A stretch of 64,000 nucleotides of DNA from Phocaeicola salanitronis DSM 18170. GTDB taxonomy: Bacteria > Bacteroidota > Bacteroidia > Bacteroidales > Bacteroidaceae. Of this stretch, positions 1-10,333 are shown in pieces. The stretch covers positions 1,612,001 through 1,676,000 of the forward strand of contig NC_015164.1 in the NCBI RefSeq assembly GCF_000190575.1, read 5' to 3'. How positions within the stretch are numbered: the stretch's first letter is position 1; each line of letters opens with the position of its first letter. The notes beneath the pieces were generated by a model. The model was given only the letters and a program-made list of their open reading frames with translations, searched no databases and was not told the DNA's origin. Made by a program: the position numbers and the translations under genes.

Positions 1-716
<716 letters not shown>

Positions 717-806
717 CTATAATATAGTTATAAACACTCGCATTTACTTTTCTGCATCAGGCATCCGAAGCATCTCGCCGACCCTTCTTCTTTCCTAACT
801 GCGTTG

Positions 807-814
807 CAAAAATA
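807..814 (-). promoter_or_regulatory. -7 box of the gap promoter
   Basis: On the minus strand this reads TATTTTTG, matching the Bacteroidetes -7 consensus TAnnTTTG, about 110 bp upstream of the gap start. No clear TTTG -33 element lies at the usual 19-21 bp spacing, so the call rests on the -7 box alone. Confidence 0.5.
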
Positions 815-815
815 G

Positions 816-1080
816 CAAATTCTTTTTTGACTTGAGCACGAAAAAGTATTAAAATTAAGAAAAAACCAAGCGATATTTTACCTTCTTCTTGTTAAATCCT
901 CTCTCTATGCCTGACAAACTTATCATTTTGCAATCCATACTTTACACGATAATGAATTTTCCCACCCACCCCAACCACTCATTTGTTTTCCTTACCTATT
1001 ATATATAGGATTCACGCTATTCATTTTTTAACATGGAATATTAGGATATATCCCATCACATTCCTTACATTTGTAATAAA
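816..1080. other. Intergenic stretch with no recognised feature
   Basis: AT-rich spacer between the gap promoter and the palindromic repeat that follows. I see no convincing gene, RNA or terminator in it. Confidence 0.5.
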
Positions 1081-1081
1081 T

Positions 1082-1285
1082 TATAGTCAATCAGAAATGG
1101 ATTGCGAAAAATGGAATGGAACGCAGAGACGCAGAAGCGCAAAGTTTATTTTTTTTGAGAGAGCAAAGCGCACAGAGAGTGGCATTTAGCTCCGTGTTCT
1201 TTGCCTTCTCTCTAAATTGTTCCTCTGCGTCTTTGCGTCTCTGCGTTCGATTTTTTTTCGCAAACTAATTTTGTTTTACTATATA
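1082..1285 (+). repeat. Interspersed palindromic repeat family R1, copy A
   Basis: A 200-bp imperfect palindrome. The left end carries TTGCGAAAAA followed by AACGCAGAGACGCAG; the right end carries the reverse complement (CTGCGTTCGATTTTTTTTCGCAA). The same ends recur at 25771-26001 and, in reverse orientation, at 30134-30436. It ends 23 bp before the GH3 start codon. No reading frame looks functional. It resembles a REP or MITE-like element. Confidence 0.7.
1266..1273 (+). promoter_or_regulatory. Possible -7 box for the GH3 gene inside repeat R1
   Basis: TAATTTTG fits TAnnTTTG and lies 34 bp before the GH3 ATG, within the right terminal arm of repeat R1 copy A. No good -33 TTTG is seen. In copy B the matching position is CAATTTTG, so the box is specific to this copy. 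Confidence 0.35.
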
Positions 1286-1307
1286 TCAAATTTCAAAACA
1301 TAGGACC

Positions 1308-3599
1308 ATGAAACACATCAACAAACTCTTTGTTTTAGCAGGACTTGCTTCCGCCGCCTTATACGGATGTACACAACCGGGAAATAATACCCAAGAAAAA
1401 GAAATGGACGAATTTATTTCCGGACTTATGGACAAAATGACCTTGCGGGAGAAATTAGGACAACTAAACCTGCCTGCCGGAGGAGACCTGACGACAGGCA
1501 CCGTACAAAACAGCAACTTAGCCGAAATGATCCGCAAACAAGAATTGGGAGGATTCTTCAACGTGATGAGTGTAGAGAAAATCCGGGAACTGCAACGCAT
1601 CGCCGTAGAAGAAACCCGGCTGGGCATCCCTCTCGTAGTAGGAGCCGATGTTATCCACGGCTACCAGACCATCTTCCCTATTCCGCTGGCATTGGCATGC
1701 AGTTGGGACACATTAGCCACGGAGCGCATGGCGCAAATCTCCGCCAAAGAAGCTACAGCCAACGGAATCGCCTGGACATTCAGCCCCATGGTAGATATCT
1801 GCCGTGATGCACGCTGGGGACGCATTGCCGAAGGAAATGGTGAAGACCCTTTCATCGGCGCAATGATGGCACGTGCATACGTGCGCGGATACCAAGGCGA
1901 GAACCTGCACGAATCAGACAGCAGCATGATGGCATGTCTCAAGCACTTCGCCCTCTACGGAGCATCGGAATCAGGCAGAGACTATAACCGTACAGACATG
2001 AGCCGGGTGCAGATGCTCAACGAATACCTTCCGCCTTATCAAGCTGCGGTAAAAGCCGGGGTTGGTACGGTCATGACTTCCTTCAACACCATTAACGGCG
2101 TCCCTGCCACTGCCGACAAATGGTTGATTGACGATGTCTTACGCAAGCAATGGGGATTCAAGGGAATGATAGTGACCGATTATAACTCGATTGCAGAAAT
2201 GGAGATCCACGGTGTCGCTCCTTTGAAGGAAGCGGGTATCATGGCGATGAATGCCGGAACCGACATGGATATGGTAGCACAAAGTTTCCTTAACCCGATG
2301 GAAGAAGCGGTCAACGAAGGTAAAGTATCGAAAGCCCGCATCGATGAAGCCTGCCGCAGGGTATTGGAAATGAAATACAAGCTGGGGCTGTTTGAGAATC
2401 CTTATAAATATTGCAATGTAGAACGTGCCCAAACAGAGACTTATTCGGAAGCCAACCGTGCCGAAGCCCGGAGAATCGCAGCCGAAACATTCGTCCTGAT
2501 GAAAAATGAAAACCAATTGCTCCCGCTTGCCATGAAAGGACGAATTGCCCTGATAGGCCCGATGGCAGACGCTGCCAACAACATGTGTGGTATGTGGAGT
2601 CCGACTTGCGACCCCTCCCGACACTCCTCGTTACTCGAAAGACTTCGTGCCGCCACTAAAGGAAAAGCAGAGATTCTCTATGCCAAAGGAAGCAACGTGT
2701 ATTACGATGCAGGCATGGAAGCTGGTGCAGTAGGCGGACGCACGTTACAAAGGGGAGACAACCAGAAACTGTATGCCGAGGCAATGGCGGTCGCATCCCG
2801 TGCCGATGTCATCGTTGCCGCAGTAGGCGAATGTGCGGAAATGACCGGAGAATCAGCCTCACGCACCGACATACGCATCCCCGACGCACAACGTCATCTG
2901 CTGGAAGGCTTGGTAAAGACGGGGAAACCTGTTGTGGTTTTGCTCTTCACCGGACGTCCGCTCGACCTGACTTGGGAATCGGAACATGTGCCTGCCATCC
3001 TGAATGTATGGTTCGGAGGAAGCGAAACAGGAGATGCCGTAGCGGACGTGTTGTTCGGGAAAACCGTTCCTTCGGGCAAACTGACCACAACATTCCCACG
3101 TACGGTAGGACAACTTCCTTTATATTATAGCCAGACAACTACCGGACGCCCCGACGGAGACCCGACTACGTTCAACCGCTTTATGAGCAACTACATCGAT
3201 TGTCCCAATGACGGACTATATCCCTTCGGATACGGATTGAGCTACACGACCTTCGAATACGGAGAAATGAAACTCAGCTCCGAAACGTTACCCAAAGGCG
3301 GCAACATCACGGTAACAGTTCCGGTAAAAAACACCGGGAACTATGACGGAACGGAAATCGTGCAACTTTATATCCACGACCAATATGCCGACATAGCCCG
3401 ACCGGTAAAAGAGCTGAAAGACTTCCGCCGCATTACCCTCAAGAAGGGAGAAAGCCAAGCAGTAACATTCACCCTGACGGAAGACGACCTGAAATATTAC
3501 AATGCCGACCTCGTCTATAAATACGATGCCGGAGCTTTCCAAGTTATGGTAGGTCCGAACAGCCGGGATGTGCAAAGTGCATCATTCAATGCCGAATAA
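1308..3599 (+). CDS. Exported glycoside hydrolase family 3 beta-glucosidase (BglX-like)
   Basis: A retaining beta-glycosidase that probably trims glucose-type residues from oligosaccharides outside the cytoplasm. The 763-residue length is typical of BglX. The N-terminus is a lipoprotein signal with lipobox AALYGC (Cys21), so membrane anchoring is expected. The GH3 N-terminal barrel carries the nucleophile in GMIVTDYNS (Asp291). The C-terminal alpha/beta sandwich has the acid/base region MTGESASR (Glu515). A fibronectin III-like domain occupies roughly residues 670-750. It stands alone between repeat R1 and guaA, whose promoter begins 2 bp after this stop codon. There is no SusC/D pair or regulator beside it, so the natural glycan cannot be read from context. 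Family is certain; substrate is inferred. Confidence 0.93.
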   Translation: MKHINKLFVLAGLASAALYGCTQPGNNTQEKEMDEFISGLMDKMTLREKLGQLNLPAGGDLTTGTVQNSNLAEMIRKQELGGFFNVMSVEKIRELQRIAVEETRLGIPLVVGADVIHGYQTIFPIPLALACSWDTLATERMAQISAKEATANGIAWTFSPMVDICRDARWGRIAEGNGEDPFIGAMMARAYVRGYQGENLHESDSSMMACLKHFALYGASESGRDYNRTDMSRVQMLNEYLPPYQAAVKAGVGTVMTSFNTINGVPATADKWLIDDVLRKQWGFKGMIVTDYNSIAEMEIHGVAPLKEAGIMAMNAGTDMDMVAQSFLNPMEEAVNEGKVSKARIDEACRRVLEMKYKLGLFENPYKYCNVERAQTETYSEANRAEARRIAAETFVLMKNENQLLPLAMKGRIALIGPMADAANNMCGMWSPTCDPSRHSSLLERLRAATKGKAEILYAKGSNVYYDAGMEAGAVGGRTLQRGDNQKLYAEAMAVASRADVIVAAVGECAEMTGESASRTDIRIPDAQRHLLEGLVKTGKPVVVLLFTGRPLDLTWESEHVPAILNVWFGGSETGDAVADVLFGKTVPSGKLTTTFPRTVGQLPLYYSQTTTGRPDGDPTTFNRFMSNYIDCPNDGLYPFGYGLSYTTFEYGEMKLSSETLPKGGNITVTVPVKNTGNYDGTEIVQLYIHDQYADIARPVKELKDFRRITLKKGESQAVTFTLTEDDLKYYNADLVYKYDAGAFQVMVGPNSRDVQSASFNAE

Positions 3600-3600
3600 G

Positions 3601-3632
3601 TTTTCAAATCTCAATTTAAATGAGTACCTTTG
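3601..3632 (+). promoter_or_regulatory. guaA promoter
   Basis: TTTT, a 20-bp spacer, then TACCTTTG: a full -7 match and 3 of 4 in the -33 box. It starts 2 bp after the GH3 stop codon and about 30 bp before the guaA ATG, which supports guaA as a separate transcription unit. Confidence 0.7.
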
Positions 3633-3663
3633 CCCAATCTTTCAATTTTATACAGAACTGAAT

Positions 3664-5187
3664 ATGCAGGAAAAGATTATTATTCTCGATTTCGGCTCGC
3701 AAACCACGCAGCTCATCGGACGCCGCGTGCGCGAACTGAACATGTATTGCGAGATTGTTCCCTACAACAAGTTCCCTTTCGGCGACCCTTCGGTCATCGG
3801 TGTAATCCTGTCGGGAAGCCCTTTCTCGGTATACGATGAAAAAGCATTCAAAATCGACTTGAGCGACATCCGTGGCAAATACCCCATCTTGGGCATCTGC
3901 TATGGCGCACAATTTATGGCATACACCAACGGAGGCAAGGTAGAACCTGCCAATACCCGTGAATACGGACGGGCACATCTGGCTAAGTTCGACCACGATA
4001 ACCCGTTGCTGAAAGATGTCCGTGAAAACTCGCAAGTATGGATGAGCCATGGAGACACCATTACGTCTCTGCCCGAAAACTTCAAGATTATCGCCTCTAC
4101 CGACAAAGTAGCAGTTGCCGCTTATCAGGCAGAAGGAGAAAAGTTATGGGGCGTACAGTTCCACCCAGAAGTGTTCCACACCGAAGATGGTACGCAAATT
4201 TTGAAGAACTTCGTAGTAAACATCTGCGGAGGCAAACAGGACTGGAGCGCGGCTTCGTTCATCGAAACCACCGTAGCACACTTGAAAGAACAATTGGGAA
4301 ATGACAAAGTGGTGTTAGGATTGAGTGGAGGAGTCGATTCATCGGTAGCCGCCGTATTGCTCAACAAAGCCATCGGAAAGAACCTGACATGTATCTTCGT
4401 CGACCATGGCATGCTGCGCAAGAACGAATTCCGCAACGTACTCCACGATTATGAATGCCTCGGGCTGAACGTAATCGGCGTAGACGCCAGCGAGAAGTTC
4501 TTCACCGAACTGGCTGGAGTAACCGAACCAGAGCGCAAACGCAAAATCATCGGCAAAGGCTTTATCGATGTATTCGATGAAGAAGCACACAAAATCAACG
4601 ATGTGAAATGGCTGGCACAAGGTACTATCTACCCCGATTGCATCGAATCTCTGTCTATCACAGGCACGGTCATCAAGAGCCATCACAATGTAGGCGGTCT
4701 GCCCGAAAAGATGAACCTGAAACTCTGCGAACCACTCCGCCTCTTGTTCAAGGACGAAGTGCGCCGCGTCGGACGTGAGCTGGGCATGCCAGAACATCTC
4801 ATCACCCGCCATCCTTTCCCCGGACCGGGACTTGCCGTACGTATCTTAGGCGACATCACCCGCGAGAAAGTACGCATCCTTCAAGATGCCGATGACATTT
4901 TCATCCAAGGCTTGCGCGATTGGGACTTATATAATAAGGTATGGCAGGCAGGCGTTATTCTCCTCCCTGTTCAGAGCGTAGGTGTGATGGGCGACGAGCG
5001 GACTTACGAACGTGCCGTTGCCCTGCGCGCCGTAACCAGCACCGATGCCATGACGGCAGACTGGGCACACCTCCCCTACGAATTTTTGGCAAAAGTTTCA
5101 AACGACATCATAAATAAGGTAAAAGGCGTAAACCGCGTTTGTTACGATATCTCGTCAAAACCACCTGCAACAATTGAATGGGAGTAA
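3664..5187 (+). CDS. guaA: GMP synthase (glutamine-hydrolysing)
   Basis: Converts XMP to GMP with ATP and glutamine, the last step of GMP synthesis. The ATG at 3664 is chosen because [13 protein letters not shown] is the normal N-terminus and it follows the promoter; the open frame extends 32 codons further without support. The class I amidotransferase domain carries the nucleophile in GICYGAQ (Cys79) and its histidine in QFHPEVFH. The ATP pyrophosphatase domain has the PP-loop SGGVDSS. The C-terminal dimerisation domain ends in PPATIEWE. At 507 residues it is of normal length. A hairpin terminator follows the stop codon. Confidence 0.97.
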   Translation: MQEKIIILDFGSQTTQLIGRRVRELNMYCEIVPYNKFPFGDPSVIGVILSGSPFSVYDEKAFKIDLSDIRGKYPILGICYGAQFMAYTNGGKVEPANTREYGRAHLAKFDHDNPLLKDVRENSQVWMSHGDTITSLPENFKIIASTDKVAVAAYQAEGEKLWGVQFHPEVFHTEDGTQILKNFVVNICGGKQDWSAASFIETTVAHLKEQLGNDKVVLGLSGGVDSSVAAVLLNKAIGKNLTCIFVDHGMLRKNEFRNVLHDYECLGLNVIGVDASEKFFTELAGVTEPERKRKIIGKGFIDVFDEEAHKINDVKWLAQGTIYPDCIESLSITGTVIKSHHNVGGLPEKMNLKLCEPLRLLFKDEVRRVGRELGMPEHLITRHPFPGPGLAVRILGDITREKVRILQDADDIFIQGLRDWDLYNKVWQAGVILLPVQSVGVMGDERTYERAVALRAVTSTDAMTADWAHLPYEFLAKVSNDIINKVKGVNRVCYDISSKPPATIEWE

Positions 5188-5215
5188 AATCCTACGGTTT
5201 TAGACCTATATTCTA

Positions 5216-5252
5216 TAGCCTCAACTCGTAAAAAGTTGAGGCTATTTTATTC
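5216..5252 (+). terminator. Rho-independent terminator after guaA
   Basis: An 11-bp stem (TAGCCTCAACT / AGTTGAGGCTA) with a short loop is followed by TTTTATT, about 30 bp after the guaA stop. Confidence 0.8.
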
Positions 5253-5347
5253 ATTATCAGATAACAGCTTATCCTACTATTTTATAAAAGAAGAAAGTGC
5301 GAAGCCGAATAAATATTCATAGGCTTCGCACTTTCTTCCGTATTGCT

Positions 5348-5554
5348 TTAGAAGCTGTTTTGAATTTCTTCAAAAAGTTTTTCTTGGCTTGATGTATCCG
5401 TTTTCGTGTGTGCTTTGGGCGATTTTTTGATCCTTTCCGCTCCTGTTCTTCGTCAGATAGCCCGCTATCTTCCTCATAGTAAAGACGCAGGATTTTGCGT
5501 CTCTACAAAAACTCATCCCAAATCATCGCACGATAAATTCAAAACAGCTTCTTA
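5348..5554 (-). repeat. MITE family M1, copy 1 (201 bp plus TTA duplications)
   Basis: Terminal inverted repeats GAAGCTGTTTTGAATTT bound the element at 5351 and 5551, and TTA is duplicated outside both ends. The inner palindrome GATAGCCCGCTATC is shared with the other copies. This copy differs from its 192-bp siblings: about 18 bp are replaced by a small hairpin (GTAAAGACGCAG...TGCGTCTCTAC), which interrupts the internal reading frame found in the others. Confidence 0.85.
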
Positions 5555-5570
5555 AAAGCTATAGCAAAAA

Positions 5571-6704
5571 TTATTCGGCTACAACTTCATTTTCAATTGT
5601 TACATCATCAATGTATAATGTGCTTCCTACAGCTGCATTATAAGCAGCTCCGTCTGCACTAGCCGAGAAGATAACGGCAAACTTGTATGTCTTGCTGGCA
5701 TCGTAATCCTTTACATATTCCAAATTCAGTTCGAACGGAGTATATTCAGCTACAGTTTCTCCAGTACCGAACGAAGCCATTGCCACAATCTTATCCGATG
5801 TATAGATGGTACTTCCATTCAACGTTTCATCTTCACTTTCCACTTCATACAGAACAGCACTGATGGCGCAAGCATCTTGCCGGTCTGCCTGCAATTCACC
5901 TGCGGCATTATAAAACTCTGCACCCGGAGTGTACTTATAATAACCTGATACTTTCACAGGCTTTTTATCATAAAGAATACCAAATTCAGTCGTTGCCATC
6001 GGGTCAGCCATAGCAGCCAAAGCATTAAATGCACCCAAGAACACCGATCCGGCAGTCACCTTCGGTATAGTTTGTCCCAAAATACTTCCACCTTGCGTAT
6101 CAACCGATTCCAGCATAGCAGCTGTACTTCCTGAATGAGCATCTGTGGTCTGACGTACCGGATATTCACCCGTATAAGTAATTCCACCAAATATAGGTCC
6201 CATATTCTTAATCAAAGCTACAGCATCGTTACAAGTAGCCCAACCCTCGGGATTTACCACTTCGGGATACATAGCACCTTCGGGAGTAGCCCATGTTTCA
6301 AAATCGTACTGGATAAGGCTACCCATATTGCAAGAAACAGTATAAGTCTTAGAAGTACCATCTTCAGCTACTACAGTAAATGTAGCCGAGCCACTTGCAA
6401 AACTTACAGCCGAACCGCTTGCCGGAGTTACCGTAGCACCAGCTGAAACTTCAATAGTCGGAACCAAAGCACTTACATCACCACTTTCTTCTGCCTTAAA
6501 AGTAATAGTAGCATTAGCCTCATCTATTACCGGTTGAGAAAATACTGCAGCATTGGCCGCTACCGTTGTGTCAAAAGTAAACGATGTTATATTCGCTTCA
6601 CTGCTTCTTATTACATCATCATCCTCATCACATGATGTAAACAACGATGCTATACATATTGCAACAAACAAGTAAAAAAACAAATATTTTCTCATTTTCA
6701 TCAA
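5571..6704 (-). CDS. Surface lipoprotein with C-terminal PCMD-type domain
   Basis: A 377-residue exported lipoprotein. The signal peptide ends at lipobox LFTSC (Cys25) followed by DEDDD, an acidic stretch that in Bacteroidetes favours surface display. Residues 30-125 look like an immunoglobulin-like beta domain (repeated VSAGATVTP, GTSKTYTVS motifs). The rest resembles the putative carbohydrate-metabolism (PCMD) domain, with FETWATPEG near its start and a beta-sandwich end (KFAVIFSASADG...STLYIDDVTI). It lies 80 bp downstream of the calycin-like lipoprotein gene on the same strand, separated by a hairpin. The pair probably acts at the cell surface on glycan or protein ligands. PCMD assignment is by recall and biochemical function is unknown. 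ATG at 6704 or 6701 are both possible. Confidence 0.75.
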   Translation of the reverse strand: MMKMRKYLFFYLFVAICIASLFTSCDEDDDVIRSSEANITSFTFDTTVAANAAVFSQPVIDEANATITFKAEESGDVSALVPTIEVSAGATVTPASGSAVSFASGSATFTVVAEDGTSKTYTVSCNMGSLIQYDFETWATPEGAMYPEVVNPEGWATCNDAVALIKNMGPIFGGITYTGEYPVRQTTDAHSGSTAAMLESVDTQGGSILGQTIPKVTAGSVFLGAFNALAAMADPMATTEFGILYDKKPVKVSGYYKYTPGAEFYNAAGELQADRQDACAISAVLYEVESEDETLNGSTIYTSDKIVAMASFGTGETVAEYTPFELNLEYVKDYDASKTYKFAVIFSASADGAAYNAAVGSTLYIDDVTIENEVVAE

Positions 6705-6724
6705 AATTGAATCACCAATAAAAA

Positions 6725-6770
6725 TAAAAAAGCACGGAAAGCGAGAAACCTCTCCTCACACCCGTGCTCC
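6725..6770 (-). terminator. Hairpin terminator or attenuator between the two lipoprotein genes
   Basis: On the minus strand, stem AGCACGG/CCGTGCT (6768-6762 with 6737-6731) is followed by TTTTTTATTTTTATT. It lies just after the calycin-like gene stop and before the PCMD gene start. It could end the first transcript or let only part of it continue. Confidence 0.7.
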
Positions 6771-6784
6771 AAAAATTTTCATTT

Positions 6785-7303
6785 TCAATTGGCAGCTTTT
6801 GTACCTTCGTAAGTCACCTCCACTGTATAAGGAACAGGATTTCCCAACAACGATACATTGTCTATGTTTAAATCAAGATTCAATTTCCCATTCTCAAAAG
6901 TACCCGTAGCATCAATATCAGCTTCAAGCATCCCCGCTACAGCCAAACTGGAAGTAGCTGTGAAATTATAGGTATTATCACCTGCGCTCGTCAATTGACA
7001 ATTTTCCAAGGCAATATTGCCTATAGGCATTTCCATAAATGTAAAGTCTGTAATCTGCAAATCTACTGCATTGTCTCCTGCTTTCGCAACCGATATGGTC
7101 TGTGAAATAGCATCCCCCGTAGGAACAGAAACCCCATCTGTAACCAAAGCAATACTCAAATTACCTTGATAATCACCAATGACAGAGTCCGCCGCAGAGA
7201 CAGTTTCTACCGGATCGTCATCATCACTACATGAAGTGAAGAAAGGCATCGTGCAAAGCACGGCAAACACATAAAAAAACAAATTCTTTTTCATTTCCTT
7301 CAA
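6785..7303 (-). CDS. Calycin-like beta-barrel lipoprotein
   Basis: 172 residues. The signal peptide ends at lipobox FFTSC (Cys25 from the first ATG) followed by SDDDD, suggesting surface export. The remainder alternates short beta strands around GDYQGNLSIAL, ISQTISVAKAGDNAVDLQITDF and ATGTFENGKLNLDLNI. That pattern fits the calycin-like domain of Bacteroidetes lipoproteins, a small ligand-binding barrel; this is by recall. The next gene on the strand is the PCMD-type lipoprotein, and the two share very similar signal peptides (KKNLFFYVFAVLC versus RKYLFFYLFVAIC), so they probably work together. Start ATG 7303 or the internal ATG at residue 4 are equally plausible. Confidence 0.75.
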   Translation of the reverse strand: MKEMKKNLFFYVFAVLCTMPFFTSCSDDDDPVETVSAADSVIGDYQGNLSIALVTDGVSVPTGDAISQTISVAKAGDNAVDLQITDFTFMEMPIGNIALENCQLTSAGDNTYNFTATSSLAVAGMLEADIDATGTFENGKLNLDLNIDNVSLLGNPVPYTVEVTYEGTKAAN

Positions 7304-7487
7304 ATTAAAGTTTAGTTAATCAACAAATAACTTACACGAATTGTTGTAAGCCGGATGCAAAAATGGAAGAAATCCCCAATATACGCAAGGTCTATTTATA
7401 TGACTTATGTTCTATTTTTAAGAGAAAACGATAAATAAGCAATTTTTTCAGCCACACATGCAATACATACTTCAGATTTTCCTAAAA

Positions 7488-7527
7488 TAAGCAAGGCTGC
7501 ATTCTTGTTTGACACGAAAATGCAGCC
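7488..7527 (-). terminator. Terminator after efp
   Basis: On the minus strand, stem GGCTGCATT/AATGCAGCC (7527-7519 with 7503-7495) is followed by TTGCTTATTTT, about 30 bp after the efp stop. The rest of 7304-7487 shows nothing recognisable. Confidence 0.75.
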
Positions 7528-7558
7528 TATATAATATAATAAGGAGTAGTCCTATCGA

Positions 7559-8125
7559 TTAAGCCTTCACACGGCCTACGTATGAACCGTCGCGGGTATC
7601 AACCTCAATGGTCTCATCTTGATTGATGAACAGAGGCACGCGCACTGTAGCACCTGTTTCCAGCGTAGCAGGCTTTGTAGCGTTAGTAGCGGTATCACCT
7701 TTCAAGCCCGGTTCGGTATAAGTGACTTTCAACTGAACTTTTACCGGAAGTTCGGCAAACAGGATAGTTTCAGTAGAAGCGTCAGAAACCACATCTACCA
7801 CCATTTCTTCTTTCAGGAAGTTAACGCCTTCAATCAAATCGTGAGCGATGGGGACTTGTTCGTAAGTTTCCTGATTCATGAAAATATAATCTTCGCCTTC
7901 CTTGTAAAGGAATTGGTAAGGACGACGCTCTACACGTACGTCTTCCAGCTTTTCACCGATGTTGAAGCGGCGTTCCAACACATATCCGTCTACCACATCT
8001 TTCAGTTTCGTACGCATAAAGGTATTACCCTTACCCGGTTTTACATGCAAAAAGTCGATGCAAAAATACAACTTGCCATCCATGCGGATTGCGGTTCCAA
8101 TCTTAATGTCTTGAGCATTAATCAT
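7559..8125 (-). CDS. efp: Translation elongation factor P
   Basis: EF-P binds stalled ribosomes and speeds peptide bond formation at polyproline stretches. The 188-residue length is normal. The KOW-like N-terminal domain contains the loop HVKPGKGNTF, with the expected modification site at Lys32. Two OB-fold domains follow, the last holding the signature GLKGDTATNATKPATLETGA and ending in DTRDGSYVGRVKA. It is a single gene with its own consensus promoter and terminator, divergent from rpmH. No modification gene lies beside it. Confidence 0.97.
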   Translation of the reverse strand: MINAQDIKIGTAIRMDGKLYFCIDFLHVKPGKGNTFMRTKLKDVVDGYVLERRFNIGEKLEDVRVERRPYQFLYKEGEDYIFMNQETYEQVPIAHDLIEGVNFLKEEMVVDVVSDASTETILFAELPVKVQLKVTYTEPGLKGDTATNATKPATLETGATVRVPLFINQDETIEVDTRDGSYVGRVKA

Positions 8126-8183
8126 AACTAAAATCTTTATTTATTGTGATTATTGAATTATCTTCTTACTTTCAATTCGGGTG

Positions 8184-8215
8184 CAAAATTAATCTAAATC
8201 AGGGAAAAACACAAA
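8184..8215 (-). promoter_or_regulatory. efp promoter
   Basis: Minus strand: TTTG (8215-8212), 20-bp spacer, TAATTTTG (8191-8184). This is an exact Bacteroidetes promoter about 60 bp upstream of the efp ATG. Confidence 0.85.
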
Positions 8216-8241
8216 AAGATTTGTCTAAAAATGATTTGTCG

Positions 8242-8273
8242 TTTGGTTTATTAAAAAAAAGTCACTACTTTTG
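8242..8273 (+). promoter_or_regulatory. rpmH promoter
   Basis: TTTG (8242-8245), 20-bp spacer, TACTTTTG (8266-8273): exact match, about 42 bp before the rpmH ATG. It is arranged back to back with the efp promoter. Confidence 0.88.
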
Positions 8274-8315
8274 CACCCCGAACGCAAGGAATAATAACAT
8301 AATTAGATACGAAAG

Positions 8316-8477
8316 ATGAAAAGAACTTATCAACCCTCGAACAGAAAAAGAAGAAACAAACACGGTTTCCGTGAAAGAATGGCAACCGCTAACGGTCGCC
8401 GCGTATTGGCTGCACGTCGTGCTAAAGGTCGTAAGAAACTGACCGTCTCTGACGAATACAACGGCGTAAAAGCATAA
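8316..8477 (+). CDS. rpmH: 50S ribosomal protein L34
   Basis: A 53-residue, very basic protein of the large ribosomal subunit. It begins [22 protein letters not shown] and continues with the conserved [22 protein letters not shown] block. The strong promoter upstream and terminator downstream make it a single-gene unit. In many bacteria rpmH sits by dnaA and rnpA; here those partners are absent and its neighbours are efp and a PASTA protein. Confidence 0.97.
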   Translation: MKRTYQPSNRKRRNKHGFRERMATANGRRVLAARRAKGRKKLTVSDEYNGVKA

Positions 8478-8485
8478 GCCTTAGA

Positions 8486-8545
8486 AAGAAAAAAGCCAAA
8501 AGCCGCAAGATGCTGAGACAGTATTTTGTGGCTTTTCTTTTTTGT
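8486..8545 (+). terminator. Terminator after rpmH
   Basis: A stem of AGAAAAAAGCCA with TGGCTTTTCT is closed over about 30 nt and followed by TTTTTT. The downstream half overlaps the promoter of the PASTA-domain gene. Confidence 0.7.
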
Positions 8546-8555
8546 TGTATATTTG
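8525..8555 (+). promoter_or_regulatory. Promoter of the PASTA-rluD-ddl run
   Basis: TTTG (8525-8528), 19-bp spacer, TATATTTG (8548-8555), placed 26 bp before the ATG at 8582 and overlapping the rpmH terminator. Confidence 0.8.
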
Positions 8556-8581
8556 CCTTCGATAATCATTGATTGGTCATT

Positions 8582-9223
8582 ATGATAAAGCTGAAAGACT
8601 TTTTTTCGTTCAAACAAAACCGTTTCTTCTGGTTGAACCTTATCGGCATGGCAGTTGCCATCCTTGCATGCATCGGCGGAACTTTGTTTTGGCTCGACGC
8701 TTATACGCATCACGGACAATCGTATGTTGTGCCTGACATCAAGCATAAATCATTGGAACAAGCCCAGCTTCTGCTCCACAACCAGCACATACAAGGCATA
8801 GTGGTCGATTCGACCTATGTAAAAGAACTCCCGCCGGGCATTGTCCTCGAACAAAAGCCCGAAGCAGGCATGCGGGTAAAAGAAGGACGGACGGTCTACC
8901 TGACCATCAACACACGGGAAGTGCCCCGCGTAAGAATCCCCGATATCATCGACAACAGTTCCGTGCGCCAGGCCGCCGCCAAGCTGAAAGCCATGAAGTT
9001 CAAGCTGACCGAACCCGAACTGGTTCCGGGAGAACAAGACTGGGTGTACGGCATCAAATACCGAGGCAAAAAGCTGAAATCGGGAGACCGGATTCCTTTC
9101 GAATCCCTGCTCACCTTATGCATCGGCAATACCCACCTGCGTGACTCGCTTGCCAACGATTCGCTCAACTTCCAGCTCAATAAGGAAGAGGACGAAGCGC
9201 AAGTAGATGAATCGTGGTTTTAA
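8582..9223 (+). CDS. Membrane-anchored PASTA-domain protein
   Basis: A 213-residue protein with a short cytoplasmic N-terminus, one membrane helix (about residues 18-40, FFWLNLIGMAVAILACIGGTLFW) and an extracytoplasmic part with PASTA repeats. Repeat hallmarks are YVVPDIKHKSLEQAQLLL and VRIPDIIDNSSVRQAAAKLKA, each near a GIVLEQKPEAGMRVKEG-type end. PASTA domains bind peptidoglycan or muropeptides, but no kinase or transpeptidase domain is attached. The ATG at 8582 is used because the frame upstream offers only a TTG. The gene stands 27 bp before the rluD-like gene and near ddl, consistent with a cell-wall link, though its exact role is unknown. Confidence 0.85.
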   Translation: MIKLKDFFSFKQNRFFWLNLIGMAVAILACIGGTLFWLDAYTHHGQSYVVPDIKHKSLEQAQLLLHNQHIQGIVVDSTYVKELPPGIVLEQKPEAGMRVKEGRTVYLTINTREVPRVRIPDIIDNSSVRQAAAKLKAMKFKLTEPELVPGEQDWVYGIKYRGKKLKSGDRIPFESLLTLCIGNTHLRDSLANDSLNFQLNKEEDEAQVDESWF

Positions 9224-9250
9224 TATAGTTGAAAAGACGAACGAATATAG

Positions 9251-10333
9251 ATGAACAGACGAATGGAGATAGATGACATAACCGAACTGGACGATTCCCT
9301 CGACGACATCGAGCCGGTGAGCTCCCCGCCCGAATTGTATGAACATTTCCGTGTAACGGTAGATAAAGGGCAAGCGCCGGTACGCATCGACAAATACCTG
9401 TTTGAACGGATTGTCAACGCATCGCGCAACCGTATCCAAACGGCTGCAGATAACGGATACGTCATGGCAAACGGGAAACCCGTAAAAAGCAGCTACAAAG
9501 TAAAGCCGCTTGATGTGTTGACCGTCATGATGGACCGTCCCCGGTATGAAAACGACATTATCCCCGAAGACATCCCTCTGGATATTGTGTACGAAGACGA
9601 TGACTTGATGGTGGTAAACAAACCGGCAGGGCTGGTGGTACACCCGGGTTGCGGGAACTATCACGGCACGTTGGTAAACGCCATCGCCTGGCACCTGCGC
9701 AATGTGCCTACGTATGACCCGAACGACCCGCAAGTAGGGCTGGTGCACCGTATAGACAAAGACACGTCCGGCCTGTTGGTCATAGCCAAGACTCCGGATG
9801 CCAAAACCCATCTGGGCATGCAATTCTACAACAAAACTACAAAACGTGAATACAATGCACTGGTATGGGGCATCATCGATGAAGACGAAGGAACCATCGA
9901 GGGCAATATCGGGCGCAACCCGAAAGACCGTATGCAGATGGCGGTGATGAGCGACCCTACCCAAGGGAAACATGCCGTAACGCATTATCAGGTACTGGAA
10001 CGTCTGGGATATGTCACCCTCGTGAAATGCGTACTCGAAACCGGACGCACGCACCAGATACGTGTACACATGAAACACATCGGACACGTACTGTTCAACG
10101 ACGAGCGTTACGGAGGGCACGAAATATTAAAAGGAACTCATTTTAGTAAATACAAACAATTTGTGAACAATTGCTTCGCCATTTGTCCCCGGCAAGCGCT
10201 GCACGCCAAGACACTGGGATTCGTTCACCCCCGCACAGGCAAGGAACTGTTTTTCACATCCGAATTGCCCGAAGACATGACACATTTGCTGGAAAAATGG
10301 AGAGCATACATCAGTAATCGAGAAGAATCATGA
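9251..10333 (+). CDS. rluD: 23S rRNA pseudouridine synthase, RluD/RluA family
   Basis: Isomerises uridine to pseudouridine in 23S rRNA. An N-terminal S4 RNA-binding domain (VRIDKYLFERIVNASRNRIQ) is followed by the catalytic domain with HRIDKDTSGLLV, the aspartate being residue 169. The motifs ALVWG and ETGRTHQIRVHMKHIG complete the family pattern. At 360 residues it is slightly longer than E. coli RluD because of an acidic N-terminal extension (DDITELDDSLDDIEP). Its stop overlaps the ddl start (ATGA), so the two are translationally coupled. The target uridine cannot be settled from sequence alone. Confidence 0.93.
   Translation: MNRRMEIDDITELDDSLDDIEPVSSPPELYEHFRVTVDKGQAPVRIDKYLFERIVNASRNRIQTAADNGYVMANGKPVKSSYKVKPLDVLTVMMDRPRYENDIIPEDIPLDIVYEDDDLMVVNKPAGLVVHPGCGNYHGTLVNAIAWHLRNVPTYDPNDPQVGLVHRIDKDTSGLLVIAKTPDAKTHLGMQFYNKTTKREYNALVWGIIDEDEGTIEGNIGRNPKDRMQMAVMSDPTQGKHAVTHYQVLERLGYVTLVKCVLETGRTHQIRVHMKHIGHVLFNDERYGGHEILKGTHFSKYKQFVNNCFAICPRQALHAKTLGFVHPRTGKELFFTSELPEDMTHLLEKWRAYISNREES

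Noticed and set aside
983..1189. Plus-strand open frame running into repeat R1
   Set aside because: It crosses the repeat arm, has no recognisable start signal and low-complexity content.
9116..10120. Long minus-strand frame opposite the rluD gene
   Set aside because: It is antisense to a complete, motif-bearing enzyme gene and its translation has no family features.
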